Shown here one piece after another: positions 27,549-36,612 of a stretch of 64,000 nucleotides of DNA. The DNA is taken from assembly GCF_011007365.1 (NCBI RefSeq), contig NZ_WFKM01000002.1:248001-312000 (forward strand), read 5' to 3'. The notes beneath the pieces were generated by a model. That model was not told where the DNA came from. It made no database searches and was given only the letters and a program-made list of their open reading frames with translations. Within the stretch, counting starts at the first letter, position 1; each line of letters opens with the position of its first letter. The translations under genes and the position numbers were made by a program. This stretch comes from Sphingobacterium sp. xlx-96 (GTDB taxonomy: Bacteria; Bacteroidota; Bacteroidia; Sphingobacteriales; Sphingobacteriaceae).

Positions 27549-28404
27549 ATGTTACTTCAAAGATGCTTCCGGAAGGCTTATTATCCATAACCCTAATCGT
27601 GGCATCGTGTTTTTGCAATACAGATTTCACTATATATAACCCCAAACCAGTTCCCTTGGTTTTGCGGGTAGACTCATTTCCTACACGATAGAATTTATTA
27701 AAAATAAGTCGCTTTTCTTCATCTTGTATACCAGCACCATGATCCGACACCGAAAATACAAGATCCTTATCCTTTATTTTAAGATTCACCTCTACATTAG
27801 CACAGGGAGGAGAATATTTTATCGCATTCTCCACAAGATTGGTCACCACATTCGTGATTGCAAATTTATCAGCGTGTAATATCACTCCAGGTTCAATATA
27901 CGGTTTAATAATCTCTGATTTACAAGCATTCTTCTGTAGTCTATCTAAAATCTCTTCTATCAGTAAAGAAAAATCAAAATCTTCCTTAGGTAAGATGAAT
28001 GTTCTATTCTCTAACTTTGTGGCCAACAGCACATTTTCAACCAGATAATCCAAACGTTCAATATCTTTTAAAGAATTGGACAAAAAAGTCTTTTGTTGTT
28101 CTCTATCTAGGTCTCGTTTTAGTATGGTCTGCAAATAAAGCTTGACAGACGCTAGTGGAGATTTTAATTCGTGAGTTACAGAAAGAAGAAAATTCTGTTG
28201 TTGTTGTTGATAATAACGTTCACGCTCTAGATGCTTCTTCAACTTAATCACCGCCAACACAAAAATGGCAATAAATATCAATCCCTCACCTATAATCATT
28301 CCTTTTCGATCAGGTACATGTTTGATAAACATATATCCCCAACCTATCAGTTGACAAAGCGCATATAGTGCCAGTAAATAAAACCAAAAGAGAGCTCTTC
28401 TCAT
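27529..28404 (-). CDS. Sensor histidine kinase
   Basis: A 291-residue kinase from ATG 28404, preferred to an upstream in-frame start at 28443 because it begins directly with the basic-hydrophobic membrane anchor. Two transmembrane helices flank a very short external loop of about ten residues, so there is no sizeable extracytoplasmic sensor domain. H78 in SVTHELKSPL is the phospho-acceptor; the ATPase domain has NLVENAIKYSP, SDHGAGI, FNKFYRV and GTGLGLYIVK. A -7 element TATATTTG lies at 28429-28436. Signals are probably sensed in or near the membrane. Confidence 0.9.
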   Translation of the reverse strand: MRRALFWFYLLALYALCQLIGWGYMFIKHVPDRKGMIIGEGLIFIAIFVLAVIKLKKHLERERYYQQQQQNFLLSVTHELKSPLASVKLYLQTILKRDLDREQQKTFLSNSLKDIERLDYLVENVLLATKLENRTFILPKEDFDFSLLIEEILDRLQKNACKSEIIKPYIEPGVILHADKFAITNVVTNLVENAIKYSPPCANVEVNLKIKDKDLVFSVSDHGAGIQDEEKRLIFNKFYRVGNESTRKTKGTGLGLYIVKSVLQKHDATIRVMDNKPSGSIFEVTFENYAS

Positions 28405-28428
28405 AAATGCTATTTCAACAAAAATAGG

Positions 28429-28436
28429 CAAATATA
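28429..28436 (-). promoter_or_regulatory. -7 promoter element of the kinase-regulator operon
   Basis: On the minus strand TATATTTG fits TAnnTTTG and lies 25 bases upstream of the kinase ATG. The -33 position shows no TTTG. Confidence 0.35.
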
Positions 28437-28500
28437 GGTGCATAATAAAATAGCCCGTGTTTTATGACACTAATAAGAAAAAGAGGGGGTATCTTTGCAT

Positions 28501-29202
28501 ATGTTTACACAAAAAAAAGATATCTTTTTCGACTTGGACCATACCATCTGGGATTTTGATAAAAATGCAGAAGAAACATTACAAGAACTCTATCACCGTT
28601 TTCAATTTGACCGTCTTTTTGGTAAAAGTAATTCAGATTTATTTATAGAAACATATACAATCAATAATCATCGTGTTTGGGATCTGTATCATCACGGGAA
28701 GATAGACAAGTCCACTCTTAGAAAACTACGTTTTGCAGACACCTTCACCCAACTCGGTGTAGACCCAGTCTTATTCCCAACGGCATTTGAAGAAGAATAC
28801 TTACAGATATGCCCTACTAAAACGAACCTATTTCCTCACGCACACGAGACACTCCGATATCTTCAAGGTCGATACAACCTGCATCTGATATCTAATGGCT
28901 TTAAAGAAGCCTGTGAACTGAAATTAAAACATAGTGCCCTCAAAGATTATTTTAAGACTATTGTGATCTCCGAAGTATTTGGAGTGAACAAGCCTGACCC
29001 ACGCATATTTGACTATGCAGTCAACAATGGTGAAGCCGAGAAAAGCTCTTCGATTATGATTGGCGACAATCTGGATGCCGATGTGAGGGGTGCTCAAAAT
29101 GCGGGTTTAGAAGCTATCTTCTTCAACAGTACCGGAACAGAGAAACCAGTAGATATCAATCACATGATTATAGACCTAAAAGAGCTTCAATATATTTTTT
29201 AA
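28501..29202 (+). CDS. YjjG-family noncanonical pyrimidine nucleotidase (HAD)
   Basis: A 233-residue HAD phosphatase. Motif I is FFDLDHTIWDF, motif II HLISNGF, motif III the lysine of GVNKPDPRIFDY and motif IV SIMIGDNLDADVRGAQNAG. The helical cap between motif I and II (about 20-95) is of the C1 type. YjjG proteins dephosphorylate nucleoside monophosphates and damaged pyrimidine nucleotides. ATG 28501 is chosen over a TTG two codons earlier. Confidence 0.9.
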   Translation: MFTQKKDIFFDLDHTIWDFDKNAEETLQELYHRFQFDRLFGKSNSDLFIETYTINNHRVWDLYHHGKIDKSTLRKLRFADTFTQLGVDPVLFPTAFEEEYLQICPTKTNLFPHAHETLRYLQGRYNLHLISNGFKEACELKLKHSALKDYFKTIVISEVFGVNKPDPRIFDYAVNNGEAEKSSSIMIGDNLDADVRGAQNAGLEAIFFNSTGTEKPVDINHMIIDLKELQYIF

Positions 29203-29261
29203 ATAACATGGGGCACCCAAAAGGATACCCCGCCTATCATTTCATCGATTAAAGCCTTTTG

Positions 29262-30071
29262 TTACTTCAAGATTTTTACTGTTATATTGCGATACCATAC
29301 ATCGTCGCCATGGTCCTGAAACCCGACTACACCCGGATCTGCTCCGACTTTAGACAACAACTCAAAAGCCAATGGCCACTTATTCTGACTAAACTTGCTC
29401 GACTGAAGTAATGTTCTCCATTCCGGTGTCCGGATTGTATATTCAACGACTTTTTTACCATTTTGATAATGCTCGACCTTCTCTCCTTTCACGACAATTT
29501 TTGACTTATTCCATTCTCCCACAGCTTTTGCATTCTGCGGCTTTGCTGGAATCATATCGTACAACGAAGCTGATTTACGATTACCGTCAACACCTTTTGA
29601 AGCATCGGGATGCTTTTCGTTATCCAGTATCTGATATTCTGGACTAGATATATATATCGGCTGTCCCTTTATCTCTTTTGCTAAGAAAAAAACACCAGAG
29701 TTACCTGCTTCCGAAATTTTCCATTCAAACTCCAGTTCAAAGTTTTTGAAATCATGGGCAAAAATAATATCACCACCTTCAGGTTTATCGACGTTAGGTT
29801 GTCTTGAAAATTTAAGAGCCCCAGCCTCTATACTCCATTTATTCGGCACATAAGTCTTGTTATAGCCACGCCAGCCCTCTAAAGAACTACCGTCAAAAAT
29901 CACATATGCACCGCTTTTATTTTTTTTAAATTTAGTAAGATCTATCTTGGGTAGATTGAGTAATTCATAAGTCGGCGTGACAGTCTCAAAGTTTTTCTTT
30001 CCTTGTGCGTATAAAGCTGTTAATGACAAAAAACCAGCCATTAAACAGGTTACAATAAGTTTCTTATTCAT
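29262..30071 (-). CDS. DUF1080 (3-keto-disaccharide hydrolase-like) secreted protein
   Basis: A 269-residue protein with a signal peptide ending in LYAQGKKNF. The beta-jelly-roll DUF1080 domain includes FDGSSLEGWRGY, DIIFAHDFKNFELEFEWKISEAGNSGVFFLAKE, EYQILDNEKHPDA and QDHGDDVWYRNITVKIL. Family members hydrolyse 3-keto-glycosides or bind glycans, and many are found with oxidoreductases of that pathway; none is adjacent here. Location is periplasmic or extracellular. Confidence 0.9.
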   Translation of the reverse strand: MNKKLIVTCLMAGFLSLTALYAQGKKNFETVTPTYELLNLPKIDLTKFKKNKSGAYVIFDGSSLEGWRGYNKTYVPNKWSIEAGALKFSRQPNVDKPEGGDIIFAHDFKNFELEFEWKISEAGNSGVFFLAKEIKGQPIYISSPEYQILDNEKHPDASKGVDGNRKSASLYDMIPAKPQNAKAVGEWNKSKIVVKGEKVEHYQNGKKVVEYTIRTPEWRTLLQSSKFSQNKWPLAFELLSKVGADPGVVGFQDHGDDVWYRNITVKILK

Positions 30072-30179
30072 TCGGTTATAGTGTATTAATGGATTTTCAT
30101 ACGATCTTCAGTTTACTCAACAAACTCAAGACCACAGTTATAATTATAAATATACAATTACTTAATGTAATTCCTACAC

Positions 30180-31005
30180 TTAGAAACTATTTAAATTATA
30201 CGAATACACGCATTGACCTTCGCTAGACGACATCTCTTCATTTCCTGTTTTAATTTTACTCAGATCCTGAATACCGGATCTATACGAGAAGCCGAGATTA
30301 AACGTCTGCTTTGATCATCGGAAATAACGATCTGGGTATTGTGAAGTTAGATAACTATTAGCACCAAAAAGTCGATAACTAAACAGATCACGCACATTGA
30401 ATGTGATCGTCGATGTTCCTTTGAAAACATCCTATTTGACAGCCACATATACCCCATGCATAGCTTTCATTTTTCCTTGAAGGCTATGCATGGCCACACG
30501 ATCCCCCGCACCTACACAGAAGTTGCTTTTACTTGATTTACGTTGGTCGTCAGATTTCCATTTCGCAAAGCCCCTCTGTACTTTTAACCTCAAGTACGGC
30601 ATTGAAATTCACCTTAAAATATAATAAGTTGATATCACCTGCCAAATCCCACAACGGAAAAACATTAACCTTAGACACGAGCTCAAATCCAGCGTTATTT
30701 CTAGAACCGACATTTTCCCAAGCTTCACCGTACCGATATCCCTAGTTTTATTGGCGGCAATCACCACAGTTTTTTTTCATAATCCAACACACCGACAAAA
30801 TTGACCCTAACGATATAATTACCTGGATTAACCGCCTCGACAATAGAAATCTCATCGGTATAAGTCTGCCTCCCTTTAACTTGTATTTTAGACTACGGAT
30901 CCAACAAAGAGACACTAACGCCCAACATCGTTTGGCGCGTTGCTTATTCGACAACCAGTACCTTAAATTGGCCTATTGCGCATAAATAAATAATGGAAAT
31001 TAAGT
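30180..31005 (-). pseudogene. Relic of a TonB-dependent receptor (outer-membrane beta-barrel family)
   Basis: Read on the minus strand from about 31005, pieces of a CarboxypepD_reg-like domain appear: GQFKVLVVE, a stop, ATRQTMLGVSVSLLDP, a stop, then DEISIVEAVNPGNYIVRVNFVG. One base is missing in an A-run near 30770 (DYEKK then TVVIAANKTRDIG in another frame). The sequence then jumps to the C-terminal barrel: RYGEAWENVGSRNNAGFEL, VSKVNVFPLWDLAGDINLLY, GKMKAMHGVYVAV, FKGTSTITFNVRDLF, QTFNLGFSYRSGIQDLSKI, ending at TAA 30180. Several frameshifts separate these pieces. The plug and most of the barrel (normally about 700 residues in total) are deleted. The sequence explains the otherwise gene-free kilobase here. 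Confidence 0.75.
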
Positions 31006-31096
31006 CGCAAATGTTAGCTTACTGTCGTAAGCTACAAAAATGTATAATTAAAAAAGAAAAGAGGATAATCGTAACTGTATTATTACCGCTCAAAAA

Positions 31097-31378
31097 CTAT
31101 TCGACAGAAACAGTCAACCCTTCAGACTTAAGTATCTTGCGATAGACTTCAACCTCAACATAAGATCCTTCCAAAACCGCACATTTTCCTTCATTATGCA
31201 CCTTCCACGCTATACGTTCAGCTTGGGACTCCGTGTACTGCAAATGGTGCATCAGACAATAAATAACATGATCGAATGTATTGATATCATCATTCCAAAG
31301 AATCAGTTTATGACTCTCCTTAACTGACGCTAATATTTCTTCCAGCGTAAAGGTCTCTTGTGCGGTTTCTACCCCCAT
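31097..31378 (-). CDS. clpS: ATP-dependent Clp protease adaptor ClpS
   Basis: A 93-residue ClpS from ATG 31378; upstream in-frame starts would add a tail without family match. It has the N-degron pocket region LILWNDDINTFDHVIYCLMHHL and the ClpA/ClpC-contact region AWKVHNEGKCAVLEGSYVEVE. ClpS delivers proteins with destabilising N-terminal residues to Clp. The window also contains aat at 51004, which creates such N-termini, so the bacterial N-degron pathway is represented at both steps. Confidence 0.93.
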   Translation of the reverse strand: MGVETAQETFTLEEILASVKESHKLILWNDDINTFDHVIYCLMHHLQYTESQAERIAWKVHNEGKCAVLEGSYVEVEVYRKILKSEGLTVSVE

Positions 31379-31529
31379 AGCGCAAAAGTAGTGTATTTTT
31401 GAAAAAATGCGTAATTTTACAGCAATTTCCTTTTGTTTTATAAAATGTGATGTCACCATGTATACCGATATTGCAAAAAAACAAGGACAATGATAATAGA
31501 ATTGACCATTTACAAAATAACAACAGAAA

Positions 31530-32576
31530 ATGTTTCAGTCCAAAATTGCCGGCTTAGGTCACTACGTACCAAAAAACATATACACTAATAATGACCTGAA
31601 GCGCTTTATGGATACCAGTGATGAATGGATCCAAGAACGAACAGGGATTAAAGAAAGAAGATACGCCGATCGTCTCGAGGAAACCACAACATCCATGGGC
31701 GTGGAAGCTGCTAAAATCGCCATCGAAAGAGCTGGTATCACAAAAGATGAGGTAGACTTTATAATTTTCGCGACCCTGTCTCCGGATTACTATTTCCCAG
31801 GGTGTGGCGTACTTTTGCAAAGAGAAATGGAAATGAAAGAGATCGGAGCATTGGACATCCGGAATCAATGTTCGGGATTCATATATGCCTTATCCGTCGC
31901 CGATCAATTTATCAAAACAGGAATGTACAAAAACATTCTTGTTGTCGGATCTGAAAAACACTCTTATGCCCTGGATTTTTCTACTCGAGGTAGAGCTGTT
32001 TCCGTTATCTTCGGTGATGGAGCCGGCGCAGCAGTACTTCAACCGACTATAGAAGAAGGAAAAGGTATCTTGAGCACACACTTACATTCGGATGGTGCTG
32101 AAGCAGAGAAACTCGCGATGTATTATCCAGGAGCTTCAGGCGGAAAAGGATTAGAAAACAGACCAAAGTGGCCCGACCAGGAATTGGGAGGTATGTTGAT
32201 GACCGTGGAGATGCTAAAAGATGGCTCTGCTTTCCCATATATGGACGGACAAGCGGTCTTTAAAAAAGCTGTAGTCAAATTTCCCGAAGTAATTGGAGAG
32301 GCTTTAGCAAAAAATAACTTAAAAAGCATAGATATAGATCTACTAGTACCACACCAAGCAAATCTACGTATATCTCAATTCGTACAGAAAACCTTAGGTC
32401 TACGAGACGATCAAGTATTTAACAATATTCAAAAATACGGGAATACAACTGCTGCTTCGGTGCCTATCGCACTTTCTGAAGCGTGGGAAACAGGAAAAGT
32501 AAAAGAAGGGGATTTGGTCTGTCTTGCAGCCTTTGGTGCCGGTTTTACCTGGGGGGCTGCCTTAATTCGCTGGTAA
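31530..32576 (+). CDS. 3-oxoacyl-ACP synthase III family protein (FabH-like)
   Basis: A 348-residue thiolase-fold enzyme with the KAS III triad: cysteine C114 in DIRNQCSGFIYAL, the histidine in VPHQANLRISQF and the asparagine in KYGNTTAASVPIAL. An insertion of about 25 residues near 200-225 (YPGASGGKGLENRPKWPDQ) separates it from the compact E. coli FabH. Such long forms occur in Bacteroidota beside or instead of standard FabH and may prefer other primers or make beta-ketoacyl products outside fatty acid synthesis. No fab or plsX gene is adjacent. Confidence 0.85.
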   Translation: MFQSKIAGLGHYVPKNIYTNNDLKRFMDTSDEWIQERTGIKERRYADRLEETTTSMGVEAAKIAIERAGITKDEVDFIIFATLSPDYYFPGCGVLLQREMEMKEIGALDIRNQCSGFIYALSVADQFIKTGMYKNILVVGSEKHSYALDFSTRGRAVSVIFGDGAGAAVLQPTIEEGKGILSTHLHSDGAEAEKLAMYYPGASGGKGLENRPKWPDQELGGMLMTVEMLKDGSAFPYMDGQAVFKKAVVKFPEVIGEALAKNNLKSIDIDLLVPHQANLRISQFVQKTLGLRDDQVFNNIQKYGNTTAASVPIALSEAWETGKVKEGDLVCLAAFGAGFTWGAALIRW

Positions 32577-32771
32577 TCTAATTTTTCTAAAAGTCTCTGT
32601 ATTATTGATTCGTTTTAACTCTGTATGACATCTATGAGCTTACTCATTGCGGTTCAATGCAATTCAAGAACTTTTTTTCATGATGTTTTCTTTTGCATTG
32701 GCGTTCAAGAGCTCTCCCGATAACATAGGAATCAGTTCACATCTGCTGCCGATCCCAAAAGGATCATTAAA

Positions 32772-32816
32772 GTTTTTTTCCTTAGTAACCAAAATTAAGG
32801 TCACTAAGGAAAAAAT
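32772..32816. terminator. Bidirectional terminator between convergent genes
   Basis: TTTTTCCTTAGTAACC pairs with GGTCACTAAGGAAAAA (one mismatch) around AAAATTAA. T-runs lie on both strands. It separates the FabH-like gene from the minus-strand methyltransferase. Confidence 0.7.
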
Positions 32817-32823
32817 TAGCTTT

Positions 32824-34014
32824 CTATATTACACGGACTAACAAACCTTTTAGATACTCCCCTTCTGGGAAAGAAGCCCTTACGGGATGATCTTCTGGCT
32901 GAGAAAATTGCCGTATAAATTGAATCTCTTTGCCAGCATCCAACGCTGCCCAGGCCAAAACCTGCTTAAACGTATCAATATCCATAGCCCCTGAACAAGA
33001 GAAAGTAGCCAATAGCCCCCCACTTTTCAACAACATCAATCCCCGTCTATTCAGATCTTTGTATGCCCGGGAAGCCTTTTCCAATGTGGAGCGTGAGGGT
33101 GCATATTTGGGCGGATCCAAGACAATCAAATCAAATTTTTCACCTTGCTCCCCCAAATATCGCAAATATTTGTTAACATCAGACTGTATCGCTTTATGCA
33201 GAGAAGCATCAAATTTATTATAGACGATATTATCTTTCAATGTTTCGACAGCTAAAGCAGAGCTGTCTACAGAAACCACTTCGATCGCACCATTACGAAG
33301 TGCATTCAACGTAAAGCCACCGGAATAACAAAAACAGTCCAAAACACGTTTCCCTTTCACATATTGTGCAGTCAACAATCTATTTTCGCGTTGATCACAA
33401 TAAAATCCAGATTTTTGACCGTCAATGATATTCACGCGATAGTGAATCCCATTTTCAACAATATCTACAAATTCGGGCGGTATTTCCCCCCATAACAAAC
33501 CATTTTGATCCTTAAGCCCTTCATACTCCCGAGATTTAAGATCACTTCGTTCATAAATACCTTTTGGAGACAAAATATTCACCAATTCATCGACAATAAC
33601 TGCTTTTACATTTTCTACACCAACCGCATGAACCTGTATCGAAATAAAATCAGCATACTTATCCACAATCAAACCCGGCAAAAAATCTGCTTCAGCAAAA
33701 ATCAAACGTACACTATCATTGTCAATGCTCAATAGGTGTTCTCTATTTTGAACAGCCTTTTTAACACGCTTCCGCCACCATTGCTCATCAATCTCATTGG
33801 TGGGATTCCATTCAAGTAACCGGACAGCAACGCGAGACGTATTATTATATACGCCATATGCAATAAACTCATCGTCTATATTATATACCGAAACAACCTC
33901 TCCCGGTTGAATATGACCAACTACTTTACTTATAGCCCCTGAAAACACCCAAGGATGCAATTGCCAAGCGGCTTTATCTTTTCCTTTATGAAGGATTATC
34001 TTATTCATTGGCAC
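32824..34014 (-). CDS. RlmI-like class I SAM-dependent rRNA cytosine methyltransferase
   Basis: A 396-residue protein with an N-terminal PUA-like RNA-binding domain (HPWVFSGAISKV, VSVYNIDDEFIAYGVYN), a linker and a Rossmann methyltransferase domain with VLDCFCYSGGFTLNALRNGA, the acidic strand VVSVDSSALAVE and the catalytic LDPPKYAPSR. This is the RlmI/YccW (23S rRNA m5C1962) architecture at the usual length. ATG at 34008 (MNKII) is an alternative start two codons later. Confidence 0.9.
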   Translation of the reverse strand: MPMNKIILHKGKDKAAWQLHPWVFSGAISKVVGHIQPGEVVSVYNIDDEFIAYGVYNNTSRVAVRLLEWNPTNEIDEQWWRKRVKKAVQNREHLLSIDNDSVRLIFAEADFLPGLIVDKYADFISIQVHAVGVENVKAVIVDELVNILSPKGIYERSDLKSREYEGLKDQNGLLWGEIPPEFVDIVENGIHYRVNIIDGQKSGFYCDQRENRLLTAQYVKGKRVLDCFCYSGGFTLNALRNGAIEVVSVDSSALAVETLKDNIVYNKFDASLHKAIQSDVNKYLRYLGEQGEKFDLIVLDPPKYAPSRSTLEKASRAYKDLNRRGLMLLKSGGLLATFSCSGAMDIDTFKQVLAWAALDAGKEIQFIRQFSQPEDHPVRASFPEGEYLKGLLVRVI

Positions 34015-34153
34015 AAAAATAAAACTGAAAAAACAAATAATATTATTTTTTGATTATTTTTTCAAAATTTTATTTCAAAACTATACTTTTTGCCAATTTA
34101 AAGTTCATTTAGACAGGACCTCTGTAAAAACAACTCCCCTATTGAATCTTTGA

Positions 34154-35461
34154 TTATTTCCTGTTCAATAGATAGTCTTTAAATTTCTCAAAATCTATAG
34201 AAGCGGCGGTAGCTACCTTAGGCTTATTAGACAGATCAGAAGCTCCTTGTGGTAGCTTTACCTTTGCAAATATCGCTGTATCGATTGCTTCCGGAAATTT
34301 ACAGGGATGTGCCGTGGACAAAAACACAGAACCATACTCCCCAGGACAATCTTTACGATAGGCTTGAGCGGCTAAGTAACCTATTGCAGTGTGCGGACAT
34401 GCCACATAGCTATATTTCTCAAAAAGCTCATTCATAGCCACTTTTATTTCCTCATCTGTATATGCATACGAAGAGATAACATTGCGCAAACCCTCCAAAT
34501 CTCCATGAAATAAATCTTTAATACGAACCCAATTACTTGGATCCCCTACATCCATCGCATTAGCCAATGTTTGAATAGACGGTTTAGGTTCGTAAGATCC
34601 TGACTTTAGAAAACGTGGCACTGTATCATTCACATTTGTACCGGCCACGAAATGTTTCACTGGTAGTCCCATTTTATAAGCCAATAGACCAGCTCCAATA
34701 TTGCCAAAGTTACCACTAGGAATAGTAAACACCACTTCATGAACCCCCTGTACCTTCAATTGTGCATAAGCCCAAAAGTAATAAAAGGTCTGTGGAATTA
34801 GACGGGCAATATTGATAGAATTTGCGGAAGTGAGACGCAGTGCTGTGTTAAGCTCAGGATCACTAAAAGCTCGCTTTACCAAAGCCTGACAATCGTCGAA
34901 CGTACCATCCACCTCTACTGCCCGGATATTTTGCCCATTCGTTGTCAATTGCTCTTCCTGTACTTTAGAAACTTTTCCTTTAGGGTATAGAATGGTAACT
35001 CGCGTTCCTTCGACGCCAAGAAATCCCAACGCAACAGCGCCGCCAGTATCTCCCGATGTTGCAACAAGCACATCTAATAATCGATCTCCATTTTTAGAGA
35101 AATACCCCATCACCCGACTCATAAAACGCGCCCCAAAATCTTTAAACGCATATGAGGGACCATGAAAAAGTTCAAAAACAGCAGTTTGGGCATCCAAAAA
35201 TTTAACAGGTGCATCAAAATTAATTGCATCTGCTATTATGGCTTTTAAATCTTCTTTCGGAATGTCATTTCCAATTATTGCATTTGCTACAGTAAAAGCG
35301 ATCTCCTGCAGAGAATACTGCTGGAGATTCCGGATAAACAAAGCATCCAATTGAGGTATAACCTCAGGCATATACAAGCCTCTATCCTGTGGCAAAGAGT
35401 TGAATACGGCTTCTTGGAAAGAAACACGCAGATTCTTATTATTCGTACTATAAAATTTCAT
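34154..35461 (-). CDS. thrC: Threonine synthase
   Basis: A 435-residue PLP enzyme. The N-terminal MKFYSTNNKNLRVSFQEAVFNSLPQ is typical of the shorter bacterial class, the PLP lysine is in HGPSYAFKDFGARF, and the phosphate loop is in SGNFGNIGAGLLAYKMG. It converts O-phosphohomoserine to threonine, the last step of the operon's pathway. It follows thrB by 44 bases. Confidence 0.96.
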   Translation of the reverse strand: MKFYSTNNKNLRVSFQEAVFNSLPQDRGLYMPEVIPQLDALFIRNLQQYSLQEIAFTVANAIIGNDIPKEDLKAIIADAINFDAPVKFLDAQTAVFELFHGPSYAFKDFGARFMSRVMGYFSKNGDRLLDVLVATSGDTGGAVALGFLGVEGTRVTILYPKGKVSKVQEEQLTTNGQNIRAVEVDGTFDDCQALVKRAFSDPELNTALRLTSANSINIARLIPQTFYYFWAYAQLKVQGVHEVVFTIPSGNFGNIGAGLLAYKMGLPVKHFVAGTNVNDTVPRFLKSGSYEPKPSIQTLANAMDVGDPSNWVRIKDLFHGDLEGLRNVISSYAYTDEEIKVAMNELFEKYSYVACPHTAIGYLAAQAYRKDCPGEYGSVFLSTAHPCKFPEAIDTAIFAKVKLPQGASDLSNKPKVATAASIDFEKFKDYLLNRK

Positions 35462-35505
35462 TTTTTTAGATTTAAGATATTAGATTTAAAATTTCAGCAC
35501 TAGGC

Positions 35506-36489
35506 TTAAAACTCCAGCACCCTAGGGCCTACTACATTAATAGCAGATACATATTGATAACTATCGATTTCTCTAGTGGACAAATGGCTTTTAATTTTAT
35601 CGACAATAAGCTGAGCCATAGCTTCTCCTCGAGACACGGCGACAACAGAAGGACCTGAACCCGATATCCCGAAACTTAATGCACCATTTTCTAAGGCTAT
35701 TCGCTTCATTTCATAGAATTCAGGAATTAAAATAGCACGAGTTGGCTCGATCAACACGTCTTGCATACTTCTTCCTATCAGACTATAGTCATTCTGAAAA
35801 AGTCCGGCCACCAATCCTGCAATATTCCCCCATTGCACCACCGCATCCTTTAAAAGCACCTTATCCTTGATCAGCTTTCTAGCATCACGGGTCGGAACAT
35901 CAACCTGTGGAAACACAATGCCGACAAACAATTCTTCCGGAACTGGAAGTTTAATAACATCCAGCTCGACTTGACCTCGAATTAACGTCACACCTCCCAT
36001 AAGAGCTGGTGCGACATTATCAGCATGACCATATCCACATGCCAAGCGCTCCCCTTCCACACAATAGGGCATAAGCTCTGTTTTAGAAAGTGGGCTTCCC
36101 AATAAGACATTTATCGCAAAAAGCCCCGCTACCGTACTGGCAGAACTTGATCCCAATCCTGAACCAATCGGCATATGTTTATTCAATTCAATCTCTACTC
36201 CGATATCATTTAAGAGCCCCAAATCAGACAATAACATCTTGACACAGGCGCTTACTGTATTTCTATCAGGATCCAGAGGTAGTCGACCATCATCTCCTGT
36301 TATAGAGCGAATTCGTACACCGGGTTCTGCCACTCGATACATCTTGACTTCATCACCAGGCTTATCTACCGCAAATCCCAAAATATCAAATCCGCAAATC
36401 ATATTTGCCACAGTAGCAGGAGCAAAAACGCGCACTTTATCCAAGATCTTATCGAAACTTATCTTCTTATCTAACTTATTCTGATTCAT
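35506..36489 (-). CDS. thrB: Homoserine kinase
   Basis: A 327-residue GHMP kinase. The ATP-binding loop is PIGSGLGSSSASTVAG, preceded by VFAPATVANMICGFDILGFAV and followed by the C-terminal GISGSGPSVVAVS. It phosphorylates homoserine with ATP. It lies between thrA and thrC. The 123-base gap to thrA contains a short palindromic repeat but no terminator. Confidence 0.96.
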   Translation of the reverse strand: MNQNKLDKKISFDKILDKVRVFAPATVANMICGFDILGFAVDKPGDEVKMYRVAEPGVRIRSITGDDGRLPLDPDRNTVSACVKMLLSDLGLLNDIGVEIELNKHMPIGSGLGSSSASTVAGLFAINVLLGSPLSKTELMPYCVEGERLACGYGHADNVAPALMGGVTLIRGQVELDVIKLPVPEELFVGIVFPQVDVPTRDARKLIKDKVLLKDAVVQWGNIAGLVAGLFQNDYSLIGRSMQDVLIEPTRAILIPEFYEMKRIALENGALSFGISGSGPSVVAVSRGEAMAQLIVDKIKSHLSTREIDSYQYVSAINVVGPRVLEF

Positions 36490-36509
36490 ATGTAAATAAT
36501 TTGTTTTTT

Positions 36510-36527
36510 ATCCGCCAACTGGCGGAT
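36510..36527. repeat. Short palindromic repeat, copy 2
   Basis: ATCCGCCAACTGGCGGAT is a near-perfect palindrome in the thrA-thrB gap, differing by few bases from the copy at 1455-1472. As RNA it would fold into a small hairpin between the two genes without a U-tract. Confidence 0.5.
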
Positions 36528-36612
36528 CTAGATTACTATCGTGTTAGTGTAATGCTGCTAAATGGGGATATTTCATTTTTTTATTGCAAGGGGTAATCTA
36601 ATCTATGAAATG

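Noticed and set aside
28490-28497. TATCTTTG promoter-like element before the YjjG-type gene
   Set aside because: It lies three bases before the ATG, so transcription would begin inside the coding region whose first catalytic motif starts at residue 5; no -33 box.
30533-30745. 70-residue plus-strand frame
   Set aside because: It is the antisense of the TonB receptor relic; no family pattern and no start context.
32647-32841. 64-residue plus-strand frame after the FabH-like gene
   Set aside because: It spans the bidirectional terminator and overlaps the end of the methyltransferase gene; no conserved features.
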